This document shows positions 5,465-5,487 of a stretch of 5,487 nt of DNA, one piece after another. The notes beneath the pieces are model-generated. The model was not told the DNA's origin. It made no database searches and was given only the letters and a program-made list of their open reading frames with translations. The position numbers and the translations under genes are program-made. Source of the stretch: Candidatus Atribacteria bacterium 1244-E10-H5-B2 (GTDB lineage: Bacteria; Atribacterota; JS1; SB-45; 34-128); assembly GCA_003575245.1 (NCBI GenBank), contig NMQN01000305.1, positions 1 to 5,487 on the forward strand, read 5' to 3'. Each line of letters starts with the position of its first letter. The first letter of the stretch is position 1.

Positions 5465-5487
5465 AATAATTTTAAAACTTATTAACT

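Overview
The window looks like a piece of an AT-rich bacterial chromosome, probably from an anaerobe. The evidence is the A/T-rich intergenic DNA, strong AAGGAG-type ribosome binding sites, and a ferredoxin-fused aldo/keto reductase with two complete [4Fe-4S] motifs. A low-GC anaerobic Firmicute or an Atribacterota-like lineage would fit, but no ribosomal or other phylogenetic marker is present, so this placement is only a guess. All six genes I can support lie on the minus strand, so the window reads from high to low coordinates.

Bases 5487-2313 hold a ugpB-ugpA-ugpE set: a periplasmic or extracytoplasmic binding protein (5444-4125) and two inner-membrane permeases (4045-3152 and 3140-2313) of a carbohydrate-type ABC importer. 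Gene order and protein motifs match the sn-glycerol-3-phosphate/glycerophosphodiester importer Ugp of E. coli. A clear intrinsic terminator-type hairpin lies between ugpB and ugpA. It probably lets part of the transcription stop after the binding-protein gene, which is needed in excess. The permease genes are 11 bases apart, and the ugpE ribosome binding site overlaps the ugpA stop codon. No ATPase (UgpC/MalK type) and no UgpQ phosphodiesterase is present in the window.

Twenty-three bases after ugpE comes a DUF89 (ARMT1-like) metal-dependent phosphatase (2289-1399), apparently in the same operon, in the place where E. coli has ugpC/ugpQ. After a 132-base gap with a possible weak promoter comes an aldo/keto reductase with a C-terminal 2x[4Fe-4S] ferredoxin domain (1266-316).

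Bases 315-77 are non-coding. They hold a compact REP-like GC-rich hairpin in otherwise AT-rich DNA, a short GTGCAAG tandem repeat and degenerate AGTTA-type repeats. At the left edge is the start of a sixth gene (76 to beyond base 1), with its own ribosome binding site and a good -10 box. Its first 25 codons are open and lysine/glutamate-rich, and its function is unknown.

As a working picture, the cell imports glycerol-3-phosphate or a related phosphorylated compound through UgpBAE with an ATPase encoded elsewhere. The co-transcribed DUF89 protein may remove phosphate from the imported or a derived metabolite. The link to the reductase is weaker and rests only on proximity and strand.
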